Source of the DNA: Dryocosmus kuriphilus
Lineage: Eukaryota > Arthropoda > Insecta > Hymenoptera > Cynipidae
NCBI GenBank assembly: GCA_038277395.1
Contig: CM076192.1
Location: 54,669,119 to 54,733,118 of the forward strand
Direction: 5' to 3'
DNA length: 64,000 nt
Under the pieces are notes generated by a model. It did no database searches. It worked only from the letters and a program-made list of their open reading frames with translations, and had not been told where the DNA came from. A program made the position numbers and the translations under genes. Shown one piece after another: positions 1 to 9,858 of the stretch. How positions within the stretch are numbered: position 1 is the first letter of the stretch; each line of letters opens with the position of its first letter.

Positions 1-237
1 GACTGAGCCCTGTGGTACTCCCGCCGCCACATTTTTTTTTTCGAACATTCTTTTTTTCTTCTACCCAAATATCTATCGCTAATAATTTGACAAATTTGAC
101 AAGATAATGATCGATTTTAAATTGCTCAATGAATTACTTTACCCGGGCCCAAACCCCTGTCAAAAGCTTTTCCATGTCGAGGAATATGGCCCCATGTTTT
201 TATTTTATTAAAATTTGTTGAGAAAGCTGTGAGACGC
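1..237 (-). mobile_element. Element G reverse-transcriptase fragment, antisense (outer part of inverted-repeat arm 1)
   Basis: The reverse complement of 1-40 matches 22803-22841, around the Gly-Val-Pro-Gln-Gly reverse-transcriptase motif of the sense G element. The reverse complement of about 140-237 matches 22588-22690 and still reads a degraded version of the Asn-Phe-Asn-Lys ... Glu-Lys-Ala-Phe-Asp segment. No frame stays open. The sequence between is homopolymer-rich and differs from the sense copy mostly by indels, which may be poor consensus as well as decay. The match reaches base 1, so the arm continues beyond the window. At 237 it is interrupted by a DNA transposon and resumes at 3777. 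Confidence 0.75.
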
Positions 238-350
238 AGGGGCGTGAAGATGGCCCCTAATATAAAACACGAACTTTTGTTATATAGAATCGTTTGTTGG
301 TCTTTTTGATGGGTTTTTTGTTTTCCCCCAATTTTCATCGTTTGATATCA
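238..350 (+). repeat. Left terminal inverted repeat of the 238-3776 element
   Basis: Read inward, this pairs with the reverse complement of 3662-3776. The best-matching core is the stretch from GAACTTTTGTTATATAGAAT through GTTTGTTGGTC, with a shared ATCGTTTGATAT further in. A related sub-terminal repeat (GTTGGTCGTTTGATAGTG and following) recurs at about 444-505. Confidence 0.75.
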
Positions 351-3236
351 AAATTATAGAAATTATTGATTTTTAAAAAAAGGGCTGCCAACTTCCATGC
401 ACCACAACTTTTATATTTCACAAAATTTTCTTTTGGAAATTCTTTTGTTGGTCGTTTGATAGTGTTTTGATATCCTTTTTATCGTTTGATAGTCAAAATT
501 AAGAAATTATTAATATTGTAAAAAAATTTAATCAAGGGTTTGGGGAACCCCCTTTCCGTTGCATAACCGGAATGCGCTTGCGCACTTCTGTTAGGCAGTA
601 AATTTAAATTTTCAGGAGACAAAAAAATTTTAGAGATAAAAATTTACAAAATTTATATCAAATGCGATAATAAAGAGTAAATGTCAAATTATAATTATTT
701 TTGCTGTATTTCTTCTTTTTTTTTCGTCCCATATTGTTTTTTTTTAAGGGAAATTTTTTTTTAAAATTTTTGTATGAAGTTTGATCACTTGGAGTTCTGA
801 TATCTATAAAAAATACAGTTAAAAAAATTTCCCCAAACAGCGAATAGATTATTAAATTTAATGCTAAATTGTAATAAACGGGAATTTAAAAACAAAATAA
901 AGTACGTTGAAAAATTATAAACATTTATTTATTAGACAAAGTGTACAGTAATGTTAAACGATCCCTCCTCTTTTTTGTAACGACTCGACTCGATTCCATA
1001 AGATGAAATGGAAAACAGGGTTGGGATCTTTTCAAAACAGGGAAGGCCCTTTGAAATTACATACGTTTTTAAATTTTTTTTCGCGTTTTTTCTAATTGTA
1101 ACTTGCCTTAATATCTGTCCGGGTTTCCCCTTCTTTACGCTCAATGAATTATGAGTCAGTCAAAAAGGCAAAACAATCAAAAAAAATTTGGGGAATAATA
1201 TGAATTTTTATTCACTTATTAACATAAAAGGTTTTTTTAAAAGAGGGAATAAGTCCCTATATGTAATCCAAACATTTAATACCATTTATTTAAAAAAATT
1301 TTTCTAGTTTAAACAACAAATGTAATTTTTAAAAATTAAAATTGGGAAAAGCAATTTTTAAATACATTTTTTTCTTTTGTTTACAATTCCTCCGAAAAGC
1401 AAAATCGACTTATGGGATGCTATTAATGCAGTTTTTTGTTTGCAGAATATCTGAGAAAAGGCAAATACCCCCTTTTTTCTGTTAATTTTTTTTTAAAAAG
1501 AAGTTAGCAAAGCACTAGATGGAAAATGGACCAACACAATTTTTACGTAATCTTCTCAAGTAGACGACGACTCAGAACTGAAGTTTTTTTAAGAAATTTG
1601 GTATTTTTAATAAGGACAAAGTTGATGAAGCAGAAAATTGCAATGAAAATATAAATTCGATAGACTCGAAATTAAAAACCAATGACTGGAGCGTGTAAAA
1701 GATAGTTTCGAGAAGAAGAAGAGTCATGATGACAAAACTTTCCGATTTGGAGTTTCCTTTTTTCGAAGTTCAAAAATAGGCTGAAATTTTTGTTTTTATA
1801 ATCCCAAAATTTTTAGGGGAAAAATTTAAAACAACCCCCTGTGCCTACGGAATCGCCCACATAGGGTAAAAAACCTGGTGCGGGGGCCGATAAAAGGCTG
1901 ATTGTTTTGGAAAAAATACAGATTGCCTTACAATTCTCTTTTAAATTCCCCAAAATTTTTTGACTCCTGCTCGACCGTTCTTACAGTACGAGGAAAATGA
2001 AAAAGCAAAAATTGAATTTAATGAATTTAAATGCTATTGCAAGAGAGGTGCCGAGTGATAATGCAGATTTTGGCTGCTTAAAAATGCGGATACAAAGTAA
2101 ATGATGAACTATTGTGGGGAAAACTGTAAATCAGAAACGAAAAAATTGGCGAAAATGGGTTGAAGGTAGGAGCTGAAAATTGTAGAAGAACATGGCAAAA
2201 ATAAAATTTCAATTGGGAGAGTAAATCCGCCTAATTTGATGGCAATGACTTTTTACAAAAATTTTTGCAAAATTTAAAGACAACACGGGAAAATTGATTA
2301 AAAAGAGGGAAATGGGGGGTGAACTTTCTACAAAAATGAAGTACAACCTCCTTACATAGATCGATTCTGTTCATTGGTGCAAACGAATTTCAACGGGGAA
2401 AATTCTTTTGTCAGAAAAATTTTTTTTTTTACAAAGAATTCTGCAGATCTTAAAGTGGTGGAAAAGTAGGGGCAACAGCACAGCAAGTCTTGTCACACCA
2501 GTGAGCCTGGGATGATACAAGGCACCAAACTATATCTATTTGAAATGTGATAAATTTTAACAGAAACCACACTACCCAAGTCAGATGTTTACTGCAAATT
2601 TAGATACAAATCCATTCTATTCGGCTGAATAACTGGTTGATGAAAGTAATATACCTAAGCAGGTGTTTGTATTTTTCTATTATTTTTTTAAAAAAATATA
2701 TTATATTATTATTAATTAATTTAATAAATTGCGCCCGAGTAAATATAAAAATTTTAAGTGGCCTTTTTTCCAGTTTTTGGATTTAAATTTTAATACGGGA
2801 ACAACTCAAAATTTTCTCACCCCGCTGCGTGGCTCTCAGAAAAACCTGTGAAGAAATTTTCTAAAATTTCAAAAAATTTTACTCATGCCCTTTGAAGATT
2901 ACGATACAAAGTTACGATGGGAAGGGGTCGATGAAACCCCCCTTTTTCTAAAAAAGAAAAAAGTTAATTTAAAAACAGAAAAGCATGGCAAAGAAATTCA
3001 TATTAGAAAGAAAGTATCGAATATAAAAAAATTTAAAAAAGGGAAAGCGACGGCTTGAAATTTTAAAAAAAAAAAAAAAAAATTATAAATAAAATTATTA
3101 TTAAAATTCAAATAAATAAAATTTAAAAATTTAACAAAGGTAAAATTTCCACAATTAAATTTTTAAATTTCCCAATTTTATAAAAACCCGTTGATTAGCA
3201 AATTTTCTAGGGCACCGTTGTTTTTTGAAATTTCAA

Positions 3237-3661
3237 AAATAAAAAAATTTTATATAACAAATTTAAACATATCTTAACTAAAAACCTATTATAATAATAA
3301 TACTACATAATAACTAAATACAACAAATCAAAAAAATAAAAAATTAAAACAATCTAAATTTAACAAACTTAACCACCAAAAAAAACAATTAAAACAACTA
3401 ATAATACTCAAAATTATTTAAAACAACCTACTTTAAACCGACTTCATTATCTTCTCACTAATACATCTTAAACTAACCTCCTCACTTTTTTCTCTAACCA
3501 ATAATCATAAAAAAACTCTAACACTACAACCTACCCAACTCCATTCTACAAAATTCAAAACTCACAGATTCCCCATAACTCTTCAATTAATCTTCCTTTT
3601 AAAACAATTATATTCTAAATAAAATCAACCTAAACAATTAAAAACAAAAAACCAAAAATAA
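3237..3661. other. G-depleted block inside the transposon
   Basis: By eye, about 425 bp contain only two G residues on the plus strand, while C remains common (about one base in five). One of the two G is in a CG dinucleotide. The neighbouring sequence on both sides has ordinary G content, and the change at about 3237 is abrupt. No ORF or known domain is seen. Simple AT-richness does not explain it, because C is retained. Confidence 0.8.
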
Positions 3662-3776
3662 AAAAACTATATCAAACGATCCAAATTGGAATATCAAACA
3701 CTATCAAACGACCAACAAACGATTCTATATAACAAAAGTTCGTTTTATTATATATGTGGTGCCATCTTCACGACCA
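3662..3776 (-). repeat. Right terminal inverted repeat of the 238-3776 element
   Basis: Its reverse complement matches 238-350 with scattered substitutions and small indels. The terminal bases are TGGTCGTGAAGATGGC against AGGGGCGTGAAGATGGC at the left end. It is followed directly by the 10-bp target-site duplication at 3777-3786. Confidence 0.75.
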
Positions 3777-4395
3777 TGTGAGACGCGCTAGTTGTCGCAC
3801 AGTATTGTGCTTGCAGTGGGGAGGGCCTAAACCCAAATTGCTGTGGGAGCAGTTGATTATGTATTGCTTCATGGCGTTTAAGTCTATTCATTATTATAGT
3901 TTCTAATATTTTACTTATATTGGATAGTAGGCTGATGGGTCTGTAGCTCTCAGGTAGCTTCTTGTCTTTTCCTGTTTTATAAATTGGTAGGATCTTTGCT
4001 TTTTTTCATTCCCTAGGGAAGTAGCCCTTCTTGAGACATGCATTAAATATGTGTGTTAGTTGTACTACTGCTTTTTGGGTATGTGTTTTAGAACAATATT
4101 CTGGATTCCGTCAATTATTCCCGGAGCTTTTTTTTAAGTCTTGTACTAAAGATATGGGCTTTTCTAATTTCTTTTAGCGTCGTTAGTTTAATTTTTTCAA
4201 TGTCTGCATTTTTATTATTTATGTCATAACAGCTACTATTTATTTTATTTTTCATTTTCAGTTCCCCCGAAGTTTCCGGTTACTTTGTGTACGTTTTCAA
4301 AATTGGTAGCAATGCTTTCAGCCTTATCTTTGTCTTTGAAAATGATTTCATCAGCCCTTTTAGGGGGGGGGGGGATGTGCCTCTTATTTTTTCCT
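3777..4395 (-). mobile_element. Element G fingers/palm region, antisense (arm 1 continued)
   Basis: The reverse complement matches 21976-22600 almost base for base. Recognisable parts are the Pro-Ile-Ser-Leu-Leu segment near 3925, the Gln-Phe-Gly-Phe-Arg segment near 3840 (here with a short insertion of the sequence GTGGGGAG-like type) and the linker that precedes the reverse transcriptase. Several stops and frameshifts break it. The run of G at 4364-4373 corresponds to the long C run at 21998-22020 of the sense copy. Confidence 0.85.
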
Positions 4396-4399
4396 TTAA

Positions 4400-5087
4400 G
4401 GGGGGTCGTCTCGTGTAACACCTCATTTTCGAGGCCTATTTTTGAAAAATGATTATGGGAAAACTACAAACGATTTTGGACGCGGTTTTCACGAATATTT
4501 TTGTTTATTCTTGGACTTTGGATACAATTTTTTGATTGTTCATAGAAATGACCCACGTGACCTTCATGTGTCCTTGAACACGCCCTTGTCAAAAAAGTCC
4601 AAGGCACATGGGGTGAATGATTGTGACCTTTCAGATGTTCTGAAACCCAAAAACCGACATATCTAATTGTTTGTTATCCCCTTGGCTATGATCAGACACA
4701 AGCTTTTTCAAGAATCGGAAAAATTCTCAAAATGGCGGTCGTTTGAAAAAAAAAAAATTAATTTTTTTTACCCTTTTTTTGTGTTAATAATATCTGTAAA
4801 AGTATATTGGACCAATATTTCCAAAAAAAAAAAAGCTTGTGTCTAAATTATAGCGACATATTTTCTGAAGATAACCACGGCAAATATAACTCGATAGTTT
4901 CAAAGGTTTTTCTAAAAAAAACGTTCACCCCACCTTAAAAATACAACTTTTGGGGAAAACGCATTTTTAAAGCTTTGCACGACTGCGACGTACTGTTCGC
5001 GATCCCTTGGAGTCCATTGTCCACGTAAAAATTTTAAAAAGCGAAAAAAAGGAGATATTTGAGGCGGCGCCGCGCGAAGTTTTGTCT

Positions 5088-5089
<2 letters not shown>
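4400..5089. mobile_element. TTAA-flanked non-autonomous DNA element, right part (arm 1)
   Basis: Together with 9665-9854 this forms one element of about 880 bp, split by a retrotransposon. It starts immediately after TTAA at 4396-4399 with GGGGGGTCGTCTCGTGTA; the other end, at 9854, reads GGGGATCGTCTCGTGTA on the minus strand, next to TTAA at 9855-9858. The TIR is therefore about 17 bp with one mismatch. TTAA targeting fits Kolobok or piggyBac superfamilies; G-rich termini fit Kolobok better, which is inference. No transposase is present. A 74-codon open stretch at 4442-4666 is shared with the other copy, but I see no sign that it is a gene. Confidence 0.75.
5078..5089. repeat. Target-site duplication (left) of the A element
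   Basis: AGTTTTGTCTTA occurs here and at 9653-9664, on either side of the A element. The uninterrupted copy has the site once near 21297-21308. This is the signature of target-primed reverse transcription. Confidence 0.85.

Positions 5090-5118
<29 letters not shown>
5090..5118 (-). repeat. Poly(A) tail of the A element
   Basis: An uninterrupted run of 29 T on the plus strand is the 3' tail of the minus-strand element and abuts the target-site duplication. Confidence 0.9.
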
Positions 5119-5699
5119 GTTTTGTTATTTAGGTCGAGGAGGGGGAATCTTCAAAAGACACCCAATTGAAAGGGTAGTGTCGGATTCGCAAGGTGCGCCT
5201 ACCGACTAAAACCCCTCCCCGAGAGGGTACCAACCCGGAGGTTATAGACCCAGAAAATGAAGAATGAGGACAGGAAAGAAAAGAGAATAAGAACTATTTT
5301 GCTGCGAGGGGGCGGATGAGCTTTAAGATTATAGATCGTAAAGCTACTGACGCGAAATGCGATGCCTGTTAGGGTAGTTAGAATAACTTGTGAGGGAGTT
5401 TTTTGTTGTGTTTAAATGTGTGTGTAGGTGTTGTGTTGTGATGATAGTCTTAGTGTATGCGCGAGTGTAGGAAGAGGAATATTGTGTTGGTTAGGATAGG
5501 AGAAGAGCTAGGGAGGGGTAACGAGGGAACAAGGGCGGCGAACTATGTCATAGGACTTTGGGGAACACGTGGATAAAGCTGCGATGGTAGTGTTTGGGTG
5601 GTCAATGAGTGATTTACGGAGGTTTACAGCGAATTTAGTGTGCTGCTTGGACCGGAGAAACTATCATGATTTCTTTAAGAATTTGCTCGTTCCTGACAA

Positions 5700-7141
5700 A
5701 CCAGGGGAATAATCCAGTGCGGAGCGAAGAAGGCTCATGAATGTTGCCTTGAAGTTTGTCCAGGCGAGTGGATACCGTTTGCACCCCATAATTGGGATAG
5801 CGTAAGTGCAGATGCTTCTAATGATGGCTGAAAATGCTCTAAGTTTGGTTTTGTGAGTAATGTTTTTGTTATGGAAAAAGGGTTTTCAAAGAGGTGAACG
5901 CAGCTTTGGCTTTGTTTTGTGTGTAGTTAATGTGACGGTTCCAAGAGAGTTTTCTGTCAAAGATTACTCCTAGGTACTTTGTAGAGTAACTCCAATCGAT
6001 ATTGATAGAGTTTACCCTAACGGGGGGAGGTAGTCTATTTTTTTTCTTTGAAAAGAAGACAGCTTGCGTTTTTTCGCTATTGATGGGCAACAGCCATAAG
6101 CGGTACCATTCAAGAAGAACGGTGATGAATTTATTGAGGTGTAGAGTGTTATTATAGATGGTTTTGTTGAGTAAATGAGGGCGATGTCGTCTGCAAAAAG
6201 GGCTATCAGGACTTTCAAGTCCTGCGGGATGTCGTAGCAAAAGATGTTAAATAGAGTTGGGGAGAGTTTTTGACCCTTGAGGAACCCCGGAGGTGATTGG
6301 CCGAGAATCTGAAAGAATGTTTCCGACTTTGACACGAAGGGATCGATTTTGAGAGGAAGGACTTGATTGTTGCTATTAAGTATTTCTGGGAATTCTAGGT
6401 CTATTAATTTGGATATAAGTCCGTCGTGCCAGACTCGATCAAAGGCTTGTTGAACGTCAAGGAGGGCCATTGTGGTGTGGTGTCTTTTATTATATTTTTC
6501 AGCGATGAGTTCCGTGACCCTGAGAAGTTGGTGCGCGGAGCCGTGCCTTTTAACGAAAACCGTACTGGAAATCGGGCAGGATTTTATTTACCGCGATATG
6601 CTCCTCGATTCTGTTAAGAAGAACATTCTCTATTACCTTGCTTATGGTGGGGAGGAGACTGATGGGTCTGTAACTAGAGGCATTTGAAAGAGTTTTATAC
6701 CTGGTTTGGGAAGACAGATGATGACAGCTACTTTCCAGGCTGCTGGAAAGTAGTGGTGGAGCATTACACCATTTGCAATATTGCAAATTGATGTGATATG
6801 TTTTCTTGGTAATATTTTCAGAATGTTGTTACGAATGCCATCAATACCAGGTGCTTTTTTTGTTTTTTTTAGGGAGCGTATAATAGTTTGTATTTCCGCG
6901 GGAGATGTAGGTTTAAAGTCTGCTGTGGAAGGAGCGAACCGCGCGACTTTTTGAGCTATTTTAGTGTGTGTTTTTTTCCGTGAGATCTGGGGGGACTAGA
7001 CATGGGAGAGCATTGCAGTTGAAGAGAATCCGCAAAAATGTTCGCCTTGTCCGCGTCTAGGAGAAAAGTGTCATTACCGACTTTGAGAGGAGGAAGACAT
7101 GGAGTTTTTCTTTCTAAGAGAGGAAATGACTTTCCATGCAT
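5700..7141 (-). pseudogene. ORF2 reverse-transcriptase half, frameshifted (family A)
   Basis: Reverse-transcriptase blocks appear in order on the minus strand but in different frames. A linker lies at 6956-7141 and the Pro-Ile-Ser-Leu-Leu block at 6550-6786. The Leu-Asp-Val-Gln-Gln-Ala-Phe-Asp-Arg-Val-Trp-His block begins near 6470, and the catalytic Phe-Ala-Asp-Asp is near 6185. The Lys-Tyr-Leu-Gly-Val-Ile-Phe thumb motif is near 5975. The usual Pro-Gln-Gly block is shifted out of frame near 6285. The enzyme normally copies the element RNA at the nicked target; here at least four frame breaks make it non-functional as read. Single-base indels dominate, so some could be consensus errors. Confidence 0.88.
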
Positions 7142-8225
7142 TATTGGGTGTAGGCCTCAGCCTCAGAAATATATTTGTTAAAGGAAGCGCTTCGGTCGGT
7201 GCTCTTTTACACGAATGTGGATTTGTCGTTTGAAGATAATTTAAACGCGATTTTATGTGAGGTTGTCTGTGACGTTGCCATAGTTTTCTTACTTTGTTTT
7301 TTTCTTTTATTAAATTTATTAGATCAGTAGGTAGCTTAATTTTGATATTATTCGAGTTTACCGATTTAGTTATGGACGCGGCTTTTGTGGCGGTGTTTAA
7401 CTCCGCGATTAAATTTTCGATCGCGAAATCTATATCTTGGGTTGAGCGTATGGGGGTGCATTTAAAAGTGGAAGTTTCTAATTTATATTTGAGAAGAAGC
7501 CAGTCGATGTATTCTATTATTTTCGGAGAAGAGACTGGCGTCAGAGGAATTTCAAAAATTACTGGGAGATGATCAGAAGATAATGCGTTTTCGACTCTAG
7601 GAATTTTAGAAGATGTAATATTTTTTGTTAAGAAAATATCAAGAATATCTGGGGTAAAGTCTAAGCAACCGGGATAGTGTGTGGGATCGTGAGGGGCTTC
7701 AATAGTTATTTTATGTCGCAGGGCAATTTTCAAGAGAGTATTGCCCCTTGAGTTTCCGTTACGACATCCCCAGGCGGAGTTTTTAGCGTTCAGGTCGCCT
7801 GCCAGTATAGTGGGAGTTTTCGTGTCAAATATACTACGAAGGCAAGAGAGTCCGTGATCTTTTTGAGGAGCTGAGTAAAGGCAAATGATTTTTAATGGAT
7901 TTGAGGACGTTAACGCTTCAATACCGATAATTTCGTTAGAGTTTGAACCAATTTGAATTGCTCTGTGCCTTATAGACCTACGCACAAGAATAGCGACGCC
8001 TCCGCCTGAGGATGGAGGGGGACGATCATTTCTATATACTATATAATTTTCCAAATACAATTTTTTATTTATGTTTAAATGTGTTTCAGTAATACAGGCA
8101 ACGTCAATGAATTTTTTGTCAAGAAATTGTTCTAATTCTAGGGATTTGTGGGTGATACCGTTAGCGTTCCAATTTAAAATGTTAAGATTTGAGTTGGATG
8201 AATTTTCGCCCGGTAACTTATCCAT
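7074..8225 (-). CDS. ORF2 N-terminal APE-type endonuclease (family A), open
   Basis: 383 codons are open from ATG at 8225. Endonuclease motifs are complete: Asn-Trp-Asn-Ala-Asn-Gly near residue 18, Thr-Glu-Thr-His near 46, Tyr-Arg-Asn-Asp-Arg near 64, Gly-Gly-Gly-Val-Ala-Ile-Leu near 73, Gly-Asp-Leu-Asn-Ala-Lys near 142, and Ser-Ser-Asp-His-Leu-Pro-Val near 217. In this family the enzyme nicks genomic DNA to prime reverse transcription. The frame is lost just before the reverse transcriptase at about 7110. The start follows the end of ORF1 (8259) by about 30 bases, the usual compact arrangement. The catalytic residues look intact, so this half could still fold, but the polyprotein is broken. 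Confidence 0.9.
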   Translation of the reverse strand: MDKLPGENSSNSNLNILNWNANGITHKSLELEQFLDKKFIDVACITETHLNINKKLYLENYIVYRNDRPPPSSGGGVAILVRRSIRHRAIQIGSNSNEIIGIEALTSSNPLKIICLYSAPQKDHGLSCLRSIFDTKTPTILAGDLNAKNSAWGCRNGNSRGNTLLKIALRHKITIEAPHDPTHYPGCLDFTPDILDIFLTKNITSSKIPRVENALSSDHLPVIFEIPLTPVSSPKIIEYIDWLLLKYKLETSTFKCTPIRSTQDIDFAIENLIAELNTATKAASITKSVNSNNIKIKLPTDLINLIKEKNKVRKLWQRHRQPHIKSRLNYLQTTNPHSCKRAPTEALPLTNIFLRLRPTPNNAWKVISSLRKKNSMSSSSQSR

Positions 8226-8258
8226 GATGGGCTTGAAGAAGGGCCGCGGTAATGCTAT

Positions 8259-9425
8259 TTACAAATTGGGAGATAATATTCTGAAGGAAAGCTTCAATTG
8301 GTGAAGAAGGTGGTGTTGGAAGTAGTGAGGAGAATTCACTTTGTTAGTGGAGAGAATTCGAGCGTAAGATTTTGCAGGAAGAGTAGCGAGAGTCGAGTGA
8401 GTTGCGTGAATTTCCTTCGGTGGTTTAGTTTGCAGGGGAGGAGAAGGCTGTTGAGGTTCTGTTTTATTTTTATTTAATTTTTGAGGTGCTTTTGGGCAGC
8501 CGCGATAAGAGGCACGATGGTTGCCATTACAGTTGGCACAGCTAGGTTGTTTGTTTGGGTTGTCTTTGGCTTTGCAGTCTGGTGTGGCGTGATTCTTACT
8601 GCAAAAAGCACAAACCCAGGGGACGCGACAATAGTTGGCCGTGTGAGAGAATTTTTGGCACCGTTTACACTGAGGGATGAATTTAGTTTTCTTCTTGGCT
8701 TCTACTTTTACCGCGAGGCCGAAGAGGTGAGAGATATGAAATATTTTGCTAGCATTAGGAGAAGCATGATCGAGATGTACGGCTACTAAGGGCCAGATTT
8801 TATCACCTTTTCGCATGCGATGGACACGACGAACTGCTGGTACTTTCATCTGGAGATCGGAGAGGACTTCACCCTCTGTGTACGATTCATGTACACCACG
8901 GATGATTACTATCATTTCGCGGTCTTGGGGGAGCTGGTGAGTTTTGTACTCAATTTTGGATTTGTCGAGATGCTTAGTTATCCGACGGAAGCCATCAACA
9001 TTTTCGGGGTAAACTATTACACTGTTGGAGGAGTTTTTTGCGTTACGGAGGGGGATATCCTCGGTATTGATAATATCGCGGAGCTTCGGCCAGGTTTCTT
9101 TCTGGCAGATATAGATAGGAGGGGGTCTTTTTTTTCCGGGATCTCATCCTCGGAGTCAGAATTCGAGGAGAGAGACGAGTTAGAAGCGCGAGAAGAAATA
9201 CTGTCAGGGCGGGGACGTTTGTTCGGTTTATCGTAAGATTTTTTTACTTACCTGCTGACCTTCTAAAGAGGTGACTCGCTGACGAAGGTCCATTATGATG
9301 CTAATCAACTCGTCCTTTGACAGCTCAGTAAGTGTAGAATTGGCAGCTGGAGATTGGTCTCCGGTGTCCATCGGGGATCCGTTTTCGTCGTTGGTTACTA
9401 TGTCCGTTCCATTTGAACGAACCAT
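8259..9425 (-). pseudogene. ORF1 nucleic-acid-binding protein, frameshifted (family A)
   Basis: The likely start is ATG at 9425, opening with an acidic and coiled-coil-like segment (9228-9425). The frame is lost at a run of A near 9243. The central region (about 8916-9230) continues in another frame and is recognisable by comparison with A' at 35390-36470. The last part (8259-8915) is open and carries the RNA-binding domain followed by cysteine knuckles Cys-X2-Cys-X4-His-X4-Cys near residue 62 of that segment, Cys-X2-Cys-X4-His-X4-Cys near 81, and a third near 105. The family role is binding the element RNA in a ribonucleoprotein. A perfect splice-donor-like AG|GTAAGT lies at the first frame break (9246-9253). 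Confidence 0.85.
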
Positions 9426-9652
9426 TTTGGAGTTGGGTTGTCACTGATATTCCTTTATTTCGGTATTCACTTTGACACAAAACCACTGCTCGAGAGCATA
9501 TGCACTGAATGTAGTATTCGATACTATTTTACACTGCACTAAACTGTTTCACTGCACTTATTGCTTGTCATTATTCGAAAATGAAAATTTTTCTTGATAT
9601 CACGAAGAAAAAGCACGTGTGACGTGTGTGTGACGTAACTCGGAATGTGGGG
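9426..9652 (-). promoter_or_regulatory. 5' UTR of the A element
   Basis: About 227 bp between the 5' end of the element and the ORF1 start. Jockey-superfamily elements carry their internal RNA polymerase II promoter here. I see ACGTCACACACACGTCACACGTG near the 5' end, with repeated CGTCAC, but no sharply defined initiator. The role is inferred from the family. Confidence 0.55.
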
Positions 9653-9664
9653 AGTTTTGTCTTA
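9653..9664. repeat. Target-site duplication (right) of the A element
   Basis: Second copy of AGTTTTGTCTTA, identical to 5078-5089, directly adjoining the 5' end of the minus-strand A element. Confidence 0.85.
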
Positions 9665-9854
9665 GACTCAGCAGACCGTAAGTAGAGTGGTGGGTGCGAC
9701 CACGCGCGGGGCCGTGTTGGATGCTCTCTCACGCCCAAACGAAGACGTGTTCAACTAAAACCTTTCTGCAGCGTATTTCAAACATCATTTAGATGAGAAA
9801 TATGCAACAAACAAAAAAATCGATTTTTTGAAACTTCTACACGAGACGATCCCC
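9665..9854. mobile_element. TTAA-flanked non-autonomous DNA element, left part (arm 1)
   Basis: Continues the element begun at 4400 after the A insertion. It matches the reverse complement of 21123-21290. It ends with the 17-bp terminal repeat at 9838-9854 and the TTAA target at 9855-9858. This end is lost from the copy at 21122, where about 33 bp are deleted. Confidence 0.75.
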
Positions 9855-9858
9855 TTAA

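Larger units (their letters stand above)
238..3776. mobile_element. Candidate long-TIR DNA transposon (Mutator-like?), inserted in element G
   Basis: The insertion is bounded by the 10-bp direct repeat TGTGAGACGC (228-237 and 3777-3786), which occurs once at the corresponding site of the uninterrupted G copy (22585-22600 region). The two ends are imperfect terminal inverted repeats of roughly 110 bp that share GCGTGAAGATGGC-like termini. Long TIRs with an 8-10 bp duplication fit Mutator-like elements best; this is inference, because no transposase could be recognised. The interior has no long ORF. A few stretches (about 1590-1700 and 2460-2640) look mildly coding but match no family I know. 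The interior up to about 3240 is homopolymer-rich and may be low-quality consensus. 3237-3661 has an extreme lack of G. Confidence 0.7.
5090..9652 (-). mobile_element. Near full-length Jockey-superfamily retrotransposon, family A, antisense
   Basis: The 4.56-kb element runs on the minus strand from a 5' end at 9652 to a 29-base poly(A) tail, seen as T at 5090-5118, with a 12-bp target-site duplication. It has the expected order: 5' UTR (about 9426-9652), ORF1 with zinc knuckles, ORF2 with an APE endonuclease and a reverse transcriptase, and a 3' UTR that is shared with the shorter A copies near 42500, 43900, 51800 and 53450. ORF1 and the reverse-transcriptase half of ORF2 carry frameshifts; the endonuclease half is open. 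It sits inside the TTAA element of arm 1 and is missing from arm 2, so it arrived after the arms separated, or on one haplotype only. Confidence 0.93.

Noticed and set aside
4442..4666. 74-codon gene inside the TTAA element, shared with the copy on the other arm
   Set aside because: Conservation follows from the duplication itself; no domain, and the frame is not preserved as a longer ORF.
8481..9236. Open stretches on the plus strand over the A element ORF1 (102 and 138 codons)
   Set aside because: They are antisense to a zinc-knuckle ORF with clear family motifs; no homology in their own sense.
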